From Comamonadaceae bacterium OS-1 (GTDB taxonomy: Bacteria; Pseudomonadota; Gammaproteobacteria; Burkholderiales; Burkholderiaceae_C), in assembly GCA_027923965.1 (NCBI GenBank), contig AP026969.1, positions 2,170,001-2,234,000 on the forward strand: DNA of 64,000 nt, written 5' to 3'. This document shows positions 55,801-64,000 of the stretch, piece after piece; position 1 is the first letter of the stretch; each line of letters starts with the position of its first letter. The translations under genes were made by a program, and so were the position numbers. The notes below the pieces were generated by a model. The model searched no databases, was not told the DNA's origin, and saw only the letters and a list, made by a program, of their open reading frames with translations.

Positions 55801-56925
55801 GCTCAAGGGGCTGGCGATGTGCTCGGGCTTGCCGATGGACACGTCGCCCTCTTGCGGCCAGAGCTTGGACACCGTGAAACCGGTCAGGCCCGCCTTGGGC
55901 TTGGAGCCACGGCCCGTGGCACCTTCGTCGCGGATTTCGCCGCCCGCGCCGGTGGACGCACCGGGGAATGGCGAGATGGCGGTGGGGTGGTTGTGGGTTT
56001 CCACCTTCATCAGCACGTGGTGCAAGGCGCTACTCTTTTCGTAGCTGCTTGCGCCCTTTCCATCAGCGCTAGAGGCCGATTTGGCTAAAAATCGCTCAAT
56101 CTCGTAGCCTTCCATGACAGAAGCGTTGTCCGAGTACGCCACCACGCTGTGCTGCGGTGCCAGCTGGTGGGTGTTGCGGATCATGCCGAACAGGCTCTTG
56201 CTTTGTGCCACGCCGTCGATGGTGAACTCGGCGTTGAAGATCTTGTGGCGGCAGTGCTCGCTGTTGGCCTGGGCGAACATCATCAGCTCCACGTCGCTGG
56301 GGTTGCGCTGTAGCGTGGTGAAGGCATTGACCAGGTAGTCGATCTCATCTTCGGCCAGGGCCAGGCCGAATTCGGTGTTGGCCGCCAGCAAAGCGGCGCG
56401 GCCACCGCCGAGCACGTCCACCTGGGCCAGGGGCGCGGCTTCCAGTGCGGTGAACAGCTCTTGCGCCTGGCTGCGGTCCAGCATGGCGCTCTCGGTCATG
56501 CGGTCATGCAGCAAATCGGCCACCTGGGCCAGTTGCGCAGCGGTCAGCACGGTTTTGCCCAGCAAAGGCTGCTTGACTGTCAGCCGGTACTCCACGAAGC
56601 GCTCCACCCGGCGCACCGCCAGGCCGCAGTTGTGGGCAATGTCGGTGGCCTTGGAGGCCCAGGGCGACACGGTGCCGAAGCGCGGTGTCACCACCAGCAA
56701 GGGGCCTTCGGTGGGGCCTGCATACGGGTCGCCATAGGCCAGCAAACCGGTCAGTTGGTCCACCACGGCCTGCGCAGGCGCGGCATCGCTGGCCACCAGG
56801 TGCACAAAGCGTGCGGCCACGCCGGTGATCTTGTCATGAATGGCTTGCAGCCGGGGCAGGAGTTGCTGTACGCGGAAGTCGCTAAGGGCGTTGCCGCCTT
56901 CAAACTGGGAGATATGCAAGGTCAC
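52891..56925 (-). CDS. purL: Phosphoribosylformylglycinamidine synthase (single long form)
   Basis: 1344 residues. Makes FGAM from FGAR with glutamine and ATP in purine synthesis. Order: N-terminal PurS-like part, linker, two AIR-synthase-like halves ([15 protein letters not shown] and [13 protein letters not shown]; later [12 protein letters not shown]) and a glutaminase domain with the nucleophile in [10 protein letters not shown] and the late [12 protein letters not shown] start at GTG 56925 ([10 protein letters not shown]), the usual family N-terminus. Two dispersed repeats are translated in frame, near residues 278-299 and 1065-1084, both in linkers. Its 3' end is duplicated beyond a toxin-antitoxin cassette. 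Confidence 0.94.
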   Translation of the reverse strand: MTLHISQFEGGNALSDFRVQQLLPRLQAIHDKITGVAARFVHLVASDAAPAQAVVDQLTGLLAYGDPYAGPTEGPLLVVTPRFGTVSPWASKATDIAHNCGLAVRRVERFVEYRLTVKQPLLGKTVLTAAQLAQVADLLHDRMTESAMLDRSQAQELFTALEAAPLAQVDVLGGGRAALLAANTEFGLALAEDEIDYLVNAFTTLQRNPSDVELMMFAQANSEHCRHKIFNAEFTIDGVAQSKSLFGMIRNTHQLAPQHSVVAYSDNASVMEGYEIERFLAKSASSADGKGASSYEKSSALHHVLMKVETHNHPTAISPFPGASTGAGGEIRDEGATGRGSKPKAGLTGFTVSKLWPQEGDVSIGKPEHIASPLSIMTEGPLGGAAFNNEFGRPNLLGYFREYEQTVTSDVDSIRRGYHKPIMLAGGLGTIDATQTHKIEFPAGSLLIQLGGPGMRIGMGGSAASSMATGANAASLDFDSVQRGNPEIERRAQEVINQCWMQGAANPILAIHDVGAGGLSNAFPELTNDAGRGARFDLRAVPLEESGMSPKEIWCNESQERYVMAIAPESLAAFTALCERERCPFSVVGVATEERQLIVADAEAQSPVDMPMNVLLGKPPKMHRDVKTVARTFAPVDLTGVSLQKATIAVLAHPTVASKRFLITIGDRTVGGMSHRDQMVGPWQVPVADCAVTLADYKGFAGEAMALGERTPLAAVNAPASGRMAVAEAITNLLAAPFDLPRVKLSANWMAACGEPGEDAALYATVKAVGMELCPALGISIPVGKDSLSMRTQWTDDSDKKKVTSPVSLIVTAFATLADVRGTLTPQLNASEDTTLILVDLGKGQNRMGGSILAQTLNQVGDTVPDLDDPQDLVNLVNAVNALRPKLLAYHDRSDGGLFAAACEMAFAGHVGVALNVDLLVTEGDGISDSRMDVGDSKNWAGQVGPRREELTLKALFCEELGVLLQVRTSDRDAAIQTLRSFGLAKHSHIVGKTRPADSAISAGVGEVQVWRDAKAVFTAKLEDLHQVWDSVSWKICQQRDNPAGADAEHAAAGAAADPGMHVFMPNSTSVLAVSAQAATKDVAAPALMLTRPKVAVLREQGVNSHTEMAYAFGLAGFDAFDVHMTDLQTGRAQLQDFQAVVACGGFSYGDTLGAGIGWARSITFNPVLAAQFKAFFARQDTLALGVCNGCQMFAELADIIPGAQAWPRFTTNRSERFEARLSMVEVLESPSVFLQGMAGSRLPIAVAHGEGYANFAYRGDASQAIAAMRFVDNSGAATEAYPFNPNGSAGGLTAVTTADGRFTAMMPHPERVFRNVQMSWTSGDQSDFSPWMQLWHNARRWLG
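52895..52937. repeat. 43-bp direct repeat, copy B (current purL 3' end)
   Basis: The last 14 codons of purL as now expressed, identical to copy A at 52048-52090. The stop codon here is TGA, while copy A ends in TAA. Confidence 0.9.
53672..53730 (+). repeat. Dispersed repeat, copy 19, in frame in purL (linker)
   Basis: GCTACATCTTTCGTAGC first stem, GCTGCTTGCGCTGATACAGC second part. It encodes [17 protein letters not shown] between the synthase and glutaminase domains, about ten residues longer than the same linker as I recall it in E. coli. Confidence 0.8.
56027..56090 (+). repeat. Dispersed repeat, copy 20, in frame in purL (N-terminal part)
   Basis: GCTACTCTTTTCGTAGC, CTGCTTGCGCC, ATCAGCGCTAGAGGCC, GGCTAAAA. 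It encodes [20 protein letters not shown] just before the conserved [12 protein letters not shown] strand. Confidence 0.85.
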
Positions 56926-57086
56926 GGTGGCGGCCTGGTTGGGGAAGAATGGGGACCGGGTGGCCGGTGGGCCCAGCGCAGAAACCGCTGGTACGGGCAA
57001 ACCCTAGAGCGCAGAATTTTAACGGTTGCGCGGGCAGCGGCAGCGGGCGCTGCAACCCGGCGCGGCATCTAGGATAATTAGGGGCT

Positions 57087-57920
57087 ATGACCATTACTTA
57101 CAAAGATGCAGACGGCATCGCAGGCATGCGCGTCGCGGGCCGCCTGGCTTCCGAAGTGCTCGACTACCTGACCCCCCACGTGGTGCCCGGCGTAACCACC
57201 AACCAGCTCGACAAGCTGGCGCACGACTACATCACCCAGGTGCAAGGCGGTATTCCGGCCCCGCTGAACTACACCGGCGGCGGCAATATCCCCTACCCCA
57301 AGTCGATCTGCACCTCGGTCAACCACCAGGTCTGCCACGGCATTCCCAATGACAAGCCCCTCAAGAAGGGCGACAGCGTCAACATCGACGTGACCGTCAT
57401 CAAGGACGGCTGGCACGGCGACACCAGCCGCATGTTCATCGCGGGCGAAGGCAGCATTCTGGCCAAGCGGCTGGCGGCGCTGACGTATGACGCAATGTGG
57501 CACGGCATCAAAATGGTTAAACCCGGCATCCACCTGGGTGATATCGGCCACGCCATCCAGCGCTTTGCCGAAAGCAACGGCTTCAGCGTGGTGCGCGAGT
57601 TCTGCGGCCACGGCATTGGCCGCATCTTCCACGAAGAGCCGCAGGTGCTGCACTACGGCAAGCCCGGCACGTTGGAGATGCTGAAACCCGGCATGACCTT
57701 CACCATCGAGCCGATGATCAACGCCGGTAAAAAAGACATCAAGGAAGGCCCCGAGAAAGACGGCTGGACCATCGTCACCAAGGACCATTCGCTGTCGGCC
57801 CAGTGGGAGCACACCATTTTGGTCACCGAGACGGGCTACGAAGTGCTGACGCTGTCGGCAGGCAGCCCGCCCACGCCAGCCTTTGTGCCGGTCCAAGTTC
57901 TAGCGACAGCCGCCGCGTGA
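57087..57920 (+). CDS. map: Methionine aminopeptidase type I
   Basis: 277 residues. The pita-bread fold ligands are visible: VCHGIPND with the substrate histidine, [18 protein letters not shown] with two metal aspartates, [16 protein letters not shown] with the metal histidine, and TIEPMINAG with a glutamate. It removes N-terminal methionine after deformylation. It lies upstream of glnD, 17 bp apart, as in many betaproteobacteria. The divergent gap to purL is 161 bp. Confidence 0.95.
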   Translation: MTITYKDADGIAGMRVAGRLASEVLDYLTPHVVPGVTTNQLDKLAHDYITQVQGGIPAPLNYTGGGNIPYPKSICTSVNHQVCHGIPNDKPLKKGDSVNIDVTVIKDGWHGDTSRMFIAGEGSILAKRLAALTYDAMWHGIKMVKPGIHLGDIGHAIQRFAESNGFSVVREFCGHGIGRIFHEEPQVLHYGKPGTLEMLKPGMTFTIEPMINAGKKDIKEGPEKDGWTIVTKDHSLSAQWEHTILVTETGYEVLTLSAGSPPTPAFVPVQVLATAAA

Positions 57921-57937
57921 AGCGCGATGCAGGTCTG

Positions 57938-60556
57938 ATGACCGACGTTCCCGCACTGCGGGCCTACTACCTGCATGAGAAGTCGCTGCTGCTCGAAGCG
58001 GTGCGCGACAGCGGCTCCAGCACCCGGGGCGTGCGCTCCACCCTGCAAAACCTCTCCAGCCTCACCGACGACATCCTGCGCGGCCTGTGGACCATCGCCG
58101 GATTCACCCCGTCGTTCGCATTGGTGGCGGTGGGTGGATTTGGCCGCGGCGAACTATTCCCCAGCTCGGATATCGACGTGCTGCTGATGCTGCCCGAGGG
58201 CGTATCGCCCGAGGCCGACCCGGCGCTCAAGGCCCGCATCGAAGACTTCATCGGCAGCTGCTGGGACACCCGGCTGGAAATTGGCTCCAGCGTGCGCACA
58301 TTGGACGAATGCCTGGCCGAAGCCGCCAAGGATGTGACGGTACAGACCTCGCTGCTCGAATCGCGCCTGGTGACCGGCGACCCCAAGCTGTTCAACCAAT
58401 TTCGCAAGCGCCTGGCGGACGCACTGGACCCGCGCGCATTTTTCGTGGCCAAAACCCTGGAAATGCGCCAGCGGCACAACAAGTTTGAAAACACACCGTT
58501 TTCACTGGAGCCCAATTGCAAGGAATCGCCCGGCGGCCTGCGCGACCTGCAGATGATTCTGTGGGTGGCCAAAGCCGCCAGGCTGGGCAAGACCTGGGAC
58601 GAGCTGGTGCGCAGCGGCATTGCCACCCCGCACGAGGCCAAGCAACTCAAGCGCAACGAAGCCCTGCTGTGCCTGATCCGTGCTCGCCTGCACCTGACCG
58701 CAGGCCGCCGCGAAGACCGCCTGGTGTTCGACCTGCAAACCGCCGTGGCCGAGTCGTTTGGCTACACCACCGTGTCCGACGACGATACCGGCCTGCCGGT
58801 ACGCTCCAGTGAGGCGCTGATGCGCCGCTACTACTGGACCGCCAAGGCGGTGAGCCAGCTGAACCAGATTTTGCTGCTCAACATCGAGGAGCGACTCAAC
58901 CCGTCGACCCACGCGCTGCGCCCCATCAACGAGCGGTTTTTTGAAAAGGCTGGGATGATCGAGGTGGCCAGCGACGACCTGTACACCCGGCACCCGCACG
59001 CGATTCTGGAAACCTTTTTGCTGTACGAGACCGCCGTGGGCATCCACGGCCTGTCGGCCCGCACGCTGCGGGCGCTGTACAACGCTCGCGGCCTGATGAC
59101 CGCCAAGTTCCGCAGCGACCCGGTGAACCGGGCCACGTTTCTGGCCATTCTGCAGGCCCCCTCGGGCATCACCCACGCCTTGCGGCTGATGAACGACACC
59201 TCGGTGCTGGGGCGCTACCTGTGGGTGTTTCGGCGCATCGTGGGGCAAATGCAGCACGACCTGTTCCACGTCTACACGGTAGACCAGCACATCATGATGG
59301 TGTTGCGCAATGTGCGCCGCTTCTTCATGGCCGAGCATGCGCACGAATACCCGGCCTGCTCGCAGCTGGGCGCGGGCTGGGACAAGCCCTGGATCCTGTA
59401 CGTGGCGGCGCTGTTCCACGACATTGCCAAAGGCCGGGGCGGCGACCATTCCGACCTGGGTGCCCGCGAAGCACGGCGCTTTTGCGTCCAGCACGGCATT
59501 GGTGCCGAAGACAGCCAGCTGATTGAATTTCTGGTCACCGAGCACCTGACCATGAGCCGCGTGGCGCAAAAGGCCGACCTGAGCGACCCCAGCGTGATTG
59601 CCGACTTTGCCAAGCGCATGGGCAACGAGCGCTACCTCACCGCCCTGTACCTGCTCACCGTGGCCGACATCCGCGGCACCAGCCCCAAGGTCTGGAACGC
59701 CTGGAAGGGCAAGCTGCTGGAGGACCTGTTCCGCTACACCATCCGGGTGCTGGGGGGCCGCGCGCCCGACCCGGATGCCGAGATCGAAGCCCGCAAGCGC
59801 GAGGCGCTGGTGATGCTGGCCCTGCACGCCCAGCCCTTCGAGTCGCACAAGCTGCTGTGGGACACGCTGGACGTGGGCTACTTCATGCGCCACGACGCAG
59901 CCGACATCGCCTGGCACACCCGCCAGCTGTCGCGCCACATCGCCAAAACCACGGCCATGCTGATTGGTGCCGACAAAGCCATCGTGCGCGCCCGCCTGTC
60001 ACCCGTGGGCGAAGGCCTGCAGGTGATGGTCTACACGCCCGACCAGCCCGACCTGTTTGCCCGCATCTGCGGCTTTTTTGACCAGGCCGGTTTCAGCATT
60101 GTCGATGCCAAGGTGCACACCGCCCGCAACGGCTACGCGCTGGACACCTTCCAGGTGGTCACCGCCATGCTGCCAGAGCACTACCGCGAACTCACCAGCA
60201 TGGTCGAAAACGACCTGGACATGACGCTGACCCGCCAGGGCCCGCTGCCCCCGCCCAGCAAGGGCGGCCGGGTCTCGCGCCGGGTCAAGAGCTTTCCCAT
60301 CGCCCCGCGCGTGGAGCTGCGGCCCGATGAAAAAGCCCAGCGCTGGCTGCTGTTCATCTCGGCCAGCGACCGCGCCGGTCTGCTGTATCTGGTGGCCCGG
60401 GTGCTGGCCAAGCACAACCTCAGCGTGCAACTGGCCAAGGTCTCCACCCTGGGCGAGCGGGTAGAAGACAGCTTTTTGATCCAGGGCCCGGAGCTGCAGT
60501 ACAACCGCAACCAGATCGAGATCGAAACCGAGCTGCTGCAGGCACTGGCGGCTTAA
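57938..60556 (+). CDS. glnD: Bifunctional PII uridylyltransferase/uridylyl-removing enzyme
   Basis: 872 residues. Nucleotidyltransferase domain with [15 protein letters not shown] (66-80), HD hydrolase domain with [15 protein letters not shown] (about 490-504), and two C-terminal ACT domains (about 690-770 and 800-870) that sense glutamine. It modifies PII proteins and so sets nitrogen metabolism. I use ATG 57938; in-frame starts at 57917 (GTG) and 57926 are possible. Its end overlaps the convergent channel gene by 4 nt. Confidence 0.95.
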   Translation: MTDVPALRAYYLHEKSLLLEAVRDSGSSTRGVRSTLQNLSSLTDDILRGLWTIAGFTPSFALVAVGGFGRGELFPSSDIDVLLMLPEGVSPEADPALKARIEDFIGSCWDTRLEIGSSVRTLDECLAEAAKDVTVQTSLLESRLVTGDPKLFNQFRKRLADALDPRAFFVAKTLEMRQRHNKFENTPFSLEPNCKESPGGLRDLQMILWVAKAARLGKTWDELVRSGIATPHEAKQLKRNEALLCLIRARLHLTAGRREDRLVFDLQTAVAESFGYTTVSDDDTGLPVRSSEALMRRYYWTAKAVSQLNQILLLNIEERLNPSTHALRPINERFFEKAGMIEVASDDLYTRHPHAILETFLLYETAVGIHGLSARTLRALYNARGLMTAKFRSDPVNRATFLAILQAPSGITHALRLMNDTSVLGRYLWVFRRIVGQMQHDLFHVYTVDQHIMMVLRNVRRFFMAEHAHEYPACSQLGAGWDKPWILYVAALFHDIAKGRGGDHSDLGAREARRFCVQHGIGAEDSQLIEFLVTEHLTMSRVAQKADLSDPSVIADFAKRMGNERYLTALYLLTVADIRGTSPKVWNAWKGKLLEDLFRYTIRVLGGRAPDPDAEIEARKREALVMLALHAQPFESHKLLWDTLDVGYFMRHDAADIAWHTRQLSRHIAKTTAMLIGADKAIVRARLSPVGEGLQVMVYTPDQPDLFARICGFFDQAGFSIVDAKVHTARNGYALDTFQVVTAMLPEHYRELTSMVENDLDMTLTRQGPLPPPSKGGRVSRRVKSFPIAPRVELRPDEKAQRWLLFISASDRAGLLYLVARVLAKHNLSVQLAKVSTLGERVEDSFLIQGPELQYNRNQIEIETELLQALAA

Positions 60557-62979
60557 GGATTCACTGGGGAAATGGGGGAGATCGGCATTGTCGGCTCCGC
60601 CACCGCCTCCACCACGGGCACCACCTCGCGCAACACCATGGTGGCGGGGTTGGCCAGCGGCAGCTTGGCCTCACGCAGCCGCTTGAGCACCTCGAACAGC
60701 ACGTCGCTGCGCACGCCATACGACAGGCGCGGCGAGCCCACGTAGGCGGTGGCGTTGAACACCAGCTTGCCGTTGTCAATACCGTCCAGCGCCACGCTGG
60801 GCGCGGGACTGGCCTGCACCTCGGTGTGGTCCTGGTACGCGGCCAGCATCAGGGTGCGCACCTGCTCCACGTCGGTGTCCAGCGGCATGGGTAGCTTGAT
60901 CTGCACCAGGCCCAAGGGGCTGGCGTGGGTGATGTTGCGCACGGTCTTGGTGATGAACTCGGAGTTGGGCACGATCACGGTGGAGCGGTCGCTCATCTGG
61001 ATCTCGGTGGCGCGCACATTGATGCGGCGGATATCGCCCTCTACCGTGCCCAGCACCACCCAGTCGCCCACCTTCACCGGCCGCTCGGCCAGCAGAATCA
61101 GGCCGGACACAAAGTTTTGCACCACCGCCTGCAGGCCAAAACCAATACCCACCGACAAGGCGCTGGCCACCCAGGCCACCCGCTCCAGCCCGATGCCCAC
61201 GGCAGACAAGGCCAGCGCCACCACCAGCACCGCGCCCGCATAGCCAAACAGCGAGCTGGCCGACATTTGCATGCCGGTGTCCATGGTCGTAGTGGGCAGC
61301 AACTGGTTCACCAGCCAGCGCTTGAGCAGGCGCACGCACGACAGGCCCACCACCAGCACCACGATGGCCAGCAGCACCGCCGTGGGCCGCACCTGTACCT
61401 CGCCAATCGCCAAGCCATCGCTGAACTGGGTGGCGCGGTTGAGCAGCTCCGGCGGCCCATCGCCAAACGGCGACAGCACCGAAGTCAGCGCCACCAGGGC
61501 CACCAGGATGCGGCCCACGCCCGACACCAGCACCGCAGCCTGGTCGCGCATGCGCCAGGCACCAGCGGGCATGCTGTCGGGGTTGTTGGTGGCCAGCCAG
61601 CCCATGCAGACGTCGTCGATCAGCACCATCAGCAGGTAGGTGGTGCTGGCCACAATCGCGGTCCAGGCCAATTGGCGCACCATGAAGCCGCCCAGCGCCA
61701 CATAGCCCAGCAGCAGGGCCACCACGCTGCACACCAGCACCAGCCACACCAGGGCCGTCAGCACGGCCAGCCACAGAGGGCGCGGCGGTACACGGTCGGC
61801 ATCGGGGCCGCGGTCCAGCTGCCGGCGCAGGCGCTCGCCCCGGCCTACGGCAATCACCATGCTGATGCCCAGCACAAGGGCCAGAATGCAGTTCAAGGCC
61901 ACGGTGGTCGCCAGGCTGGCGTTGACCAGCGCGTACAGGCGCTCTGCCAACCAGCCCGCGGTAGTGACGGTGGCAAATACCAATGGAAACCAGGCCAGCC
62001 CGGCGGCCACCGCGTCGGGCAAGGCGGGCAGACGCCAGCTGTGCCGGTCTGCCGCCAGCAGCGCCCGCCCCAGGCCCACCACATAGCCGCCAAAGCAGGC
62101 CAGGCCCAGGCTGCGCACCAGCAAGGCATGCGGCAAGGGCGACAAATCACCGCGCCACTCCAGCCCGCTGCGCAAGATCACCGCCACCAGGCCCCAGGCC
62201 AGCACCGACAGAACAATGCGCACCACGGCAAACAGGGAACGGCGCAAGCGCCCATGCGGTATGCGGGTGGTAGCGATGTGCAACAGCAGGGCTTCGGCTT
62301 TGCGGCGCAGCAGAGCCAGCAACACCAAGGCAGCCGCCATGCCAACCCACACGCCTACCGATGCCGTGCGCAGGGCCTGCAGCAACTCTGCGGCCAGCGC
62401 GCCCAGGCGGCCCGCGTCGGCGGCGTAGTTGTCGCGCAGTTCGCTCCAGAACGCCGGGGCCAGGATCGAGGCCGTGCGGTGGCCCAGTTCGGTCTGGAAC
62501 TGGGCGCGGCGCTGCACCGAAATCTGGTCGGCCAGTTGCCCGGCCTCTACCGCCACCAGGCCCGCCAGCTTGACCTGGGCATCCAGCGCATTGCTGCTTT
62601 TATCGAGCTGGCTGCGCAGCGTGGCGATGTCGGGGGTTTCCTTTTTGTCGGCGGGCGGCACGCCCAGCTCGGCCAGACGGGCCTGCACACTGGCGCGTTG
62701 GGGCTCCAGATCGTCGGCCATCTTCTGCGCCTGCACCTGGGCTGCCAGGGCGCTGCCGCGCCAGGCCAGCAGGTCCGCTTCCGGGTCGGGGTTGAGCAGG
62801 TTCTTCTGCATGGTCTCGACCTGCTGGCGCAACTGGGCCAGCGTGACTTCCGGGTCCGCATCGGGGGCCTGTGCCCGCACCGGCAAAGCGCACAGCAGCA
62901 GCGCGGAAAAAACCAAGACAAATAAGGCCCTGGCGCTCATGGATAAAGCACGGGCAGCTATCAATTGCATAGAATTCAA
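60553..62979 (-). CDS. Large MscS-family mechanosensitive channel with DUF3772 domain
   Basis: 808 residues. Signal peptide to about residue 36, a periplasmic DUF3772 region with coiled helices (about 40-200), about eight further helices and a C-terminal MscS core: [38 protein letters not shown] is the pore helix and beta-domain start, then [18 protein letters not shown]. It should release solutes on osmotic downshock, like MscK/YbdG relatives. The first residues ([15 protein letters not shown]) derive from a dispersed repeat. It overlaps the glnD stop. Confidence 0.88.
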   Translation of the reverse strand: MNSMQLIAARALSMSARALFVLVFSALLLCALPVRAQAPDADPEVTLAQLRQQVETMQKNLLNPDPEADLLAWRGSALAAQVQAQKMADDLEPQRASVQARLAELGVPPADKKETPDIATLRSQLDKSSNALDAQVKLAGLVAVEAGQLADQISVQRRAQFQTELGHRTASILAPAFWSELRDNYAADAGRLGALAAELLQALRTASVGVWVGMAAALVLLALLRRKAEALLLHIATTRIPHGRLRRSLFAVVRIVLSVLAWGLVAVILRSGLEWRGDLSPLPHALLVRSLGLACFGGYVVGLGRALLAADRHSWRLPALPDAVAAGLAWFPLVFATVTTAGWLAERLYALVNASLATTVALNCILALVLGISMVIAVGRGERLRRQLDRGPDADRVPPRPLWLAVLTALVWLVLVCSVVALLLGYVALGGFMVRQLAWTAIVASTTYLLMVLIDDVCMGWLATNNPDSMPAGAWRMRDQAAVLVSGVGRILVALVALTSVLSPFGDGPPELLNRATQFSDGLAIGEVQVRPTAVLLAIVVLVVGLSCVRLLKRWLVNQLLPTTTMDTGMQMSASSLFGYAGAVLVVALALSAVGIGLERVAWVASALSVGIGFGLQAVVQNFVSGLILLAERPVKVGDWVVLGTVEGDIRRINVRATEIQMSDRSTVIVPNSEFITKTVRNITHASPLGLVQIKLPMPLDTDVEQVRTLMLAAYQDHTEVQASPAPSVALDGIDNGKLVFNATAYVGSPRLSYGVRSDVLFEVLKRLREAKLPLANPATMVLREVVPVVEAVAEPTMPISPISPVNP
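62922..62972 (-). repeat. Dispersed repeat, copy 21 (inverted), encoding a signal-peptide start
   Basis: On the minus strand TGATAGCTGCCCGTGCT, ATCCATGAGCGCCAGGGCC. It begins just after the ATG of the MscS-type gene and is translated as [14 protein letters not shown]. Confidence 0.8.
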
Positions 62980-62996
62980 TTTTCCACAGAGGAACG

Positions 62997-63030
62997 AAAA
63001 AAAGCCACCAGGAGGAACCTCTTGGTGGCT
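62997..63030 (-). terminator. Intrinsic terminator of tRNA-Pro
   Basis: AGCCACCAGGAGG and CCTCTTGGTGGCT form a 13-bp stem with one G-T pair, followed on the minus strand by seven T. It lies 15 bp beyond the tRNA 3' end. Confidence 0.88.
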
Positions 63031-63044
63031 TTATCTTCATTCAA

Positions 63045-63121
<77 letters not shown>

Positions 63122-63226
63122 ACAAGCCTCGTATTCTACAACGAGTTTTCGGGGGTTCTGGCCAGGCGGTCGATTAAATCGCAAATAGCTTGAATTACCA
63201 TCGAGGCTCCACTTCCACCCCATCCC

Positions 63227-63859
63227 ATGACGCTTTCTACCTACCTCCTGTACCTGGCCGCCGTCTCCGTGCTGGTGCTGTCGCCCGGCCCCACCATGCT
63301 GATGTGCATTACCCGCGCCCTGCAGCACGGCTGGGCGCGCGGCATTGTCTCGGGCCTGGGCAGCGTGACGGCGGCACTGGGCATCATGCTGCTGTCGGCC
63401 CTGGGGCTGGGCGCGGTGCTGGCAGCCTCCGAGACGGCGTTCACCGTGCTCAAGGTGGTGGGTGCCGCGTATCTGATCTACCTGGGTGTGAAGACCTGGC
63501 GCAGCCCGGCGGTGGCCTTCAACCCCGCCCGCGGCGATGCCAGCGCCCTGCCCTCGCTGCGCGTTTGCTATGCCCAAGGCCTGATGGTGGGGGCCAGCAA
63601 CCCCAAGGCGCTGCTGTTCTTTGCCGCGTTCTTCCCGCAGTTTCTGGACCCTGCCGCCGCCTGGGGCCCGCAAATGGGCATTCTGGCTGCCACCTTCATG
63701 GCGATGGAAATGTCGGTGCTGACGCTGTGCTCTCTGGGCACGGCGCGCATTGCGCCATTTTTGGCCTCCAGCGCACACGTGCGCTGGATCAACCGCGTCT
63801 GCGGCGGCCTGTTTGCGGCCATGGGTGGCATCCTCTTGACAGTACGTCGCCACGCCTAA
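63227..63859 (+). CDS. LysE/RhtB family amino-acid exporter
   Basis: 210 residues with five to six membrane helices. The family motif SPGPTMLMCITRALQHGWARGIVSGLGS is near the N-terminus (about 17-44), with GAAYLIYLGVKTWRS at about 72-86 and NPKALLFFAAFFPQF at about 125-139. It probably exports homoserine, threonine or another amino acid. It is transcribed away from the tRNA. Confidence 0.9.
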   Translation: MTLSTYLLYLAAVSVLVLSPGPTMLMCITRALQHGWARGIVSGLGSVTAALGIMLLSALGLGAVLAASETAFTVLKVVGAAYLIYLGVKTWRSPAVAFNPARGDASALPSLRVCYAQGLMVGASNPKALLFFAAFFPQFLDPAAAWGPQMGILAATFMAMEMSVLTLCSLGTARIAPFLASSAHVRWINRVCGGLFAAMGGILLTVRRHA

Positions 63860-63916
63860 ACTATCAATTTAATAGCTACTCACGCTTACCAGATCAGCAC
63901 GGGCAGCCTTAAATAC
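63859..63916 (+). repeat. Dispersed repeat, copy 22
   Basis: CTATCAATTTAATAGCTACT, CACGCTTACCAGATCAGCACGGGCAGCC, split across both stems. Between the LysE stop and the stop of a convergent partial gene; its last bases supply the latter's stop codon. Confidence 0.85.
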
Positions 63917-64000
63917 CTGTAGGTTTGCGCATGGTACTCATACGGTCCACGGCCTTGAGCACGATGGTCTTGATGTCGGCACCTTGCAGCACAGTGAGTT
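63909..64000 (-). CDS. C-terminal end of an unidentified protein (runs off the window)
   Basis: Thirty codons of a minus-strand frame end in TAA at 63909-63911, with the C-terminus MSTMRKPTGI preceded by IKTIVLKAVDR. Codon use looks like real coding DNA and the gene direction is convergent with the LysE gene. Too little is visible to name it. Confidence 0.5.
   Translation of the reverse strand, partial: LTVLQGADIKTIVLKAVDRMSTMRKPTGI

Overview
The window is GC-rich, densely coding DNA that reads as the chromosome of a betaproteobacterium in the Burkholderiales, most likely Comamonadaceae (Rhodoferax, Acidovorax or Polaromonas-like). The evidence is housekeeping synteny (smc-zipA-ligA; map-glnD; pcm-rhodanese-tolC), a single long PurL, and the style of the proteins. 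I see no rRNA, CRISPR array, prophage or insertion sequence. One tRNA (proline, TGG) is present. Species cannot be fixed from sequence reading alone.

Layout. 1-6.4 kb: truncated leuA behind a leucine attenuator, pssA, a lipoprotein esterase, a DUF2127 membrane protein, a Cys/Met gamma-family PLP enzyme and an aldehyde dehydrogenase. 6.6-9.1 kb: a three-gene operon of TIR protein, OmpA-like lipoprotein and RipA-like membrane protein, the best candidate for an under-described system. 9.2-11.2 kb: two PIN-toxin modules around a DUF3299 protein. 11.3-16.6 kb: a divergent metal locus, with a Fur-family regulator, an FtsX/ABC exporter and a Cys-rich periplasmic protein one way and a Znu-type importer the other, and paired 17-bp palindromes between. 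16.5-26.5 kb: methyltransferase, msrA, ElyC-like protein, TetR-MFP-RND efflux operon, pcm, rhodanese and tolC. 26.6-33.3 kb: a ddpXABCDF-like D,D-dipeptide operon plus an M19 dipeptidase. 33.4-41.5 kb: lipoprotein, def, orphan nucleotidyltransferase, ligA, zipA, smc. 41.8-50.1 kb: lone P-loop ATPase, livKHMGF operon, glycine-zipper lipoprotein, and tauA followed by a tauB-tauC fusion made by an internal deletion. 50.5-63.9 kb: chemoreceptor, MazF-type toxin-antitoxin cassette bounded by a 43-bp direct repeat of the purL 3' end, purL, map, glnD, a large MscS channel, tRNA-Pro and a LysE exporter.

The feature that standard categories do not explain is a dispersed 45-65 bp element made of two hairpins, with 22 full or partial copies here in both orientations. 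Most sit at gene 3' ends. Others lie inside reading frames: two in-frame copies in PurL, and copies that encode parts of the signal peptides of LivK and the MscS channel and the N-terminus of LigA. This resembles the behaviour of Rickettsia palindromic elements.

Functional logic: many operons are translationally coupled by 4-nt ATGA/GTGA overlaps. Importers for peptides, branched-chain-type solutes, metals and taurine dominate, with efflux (RND plus TolC) and several small toxin or defence-like modules between housekeeping blocks.
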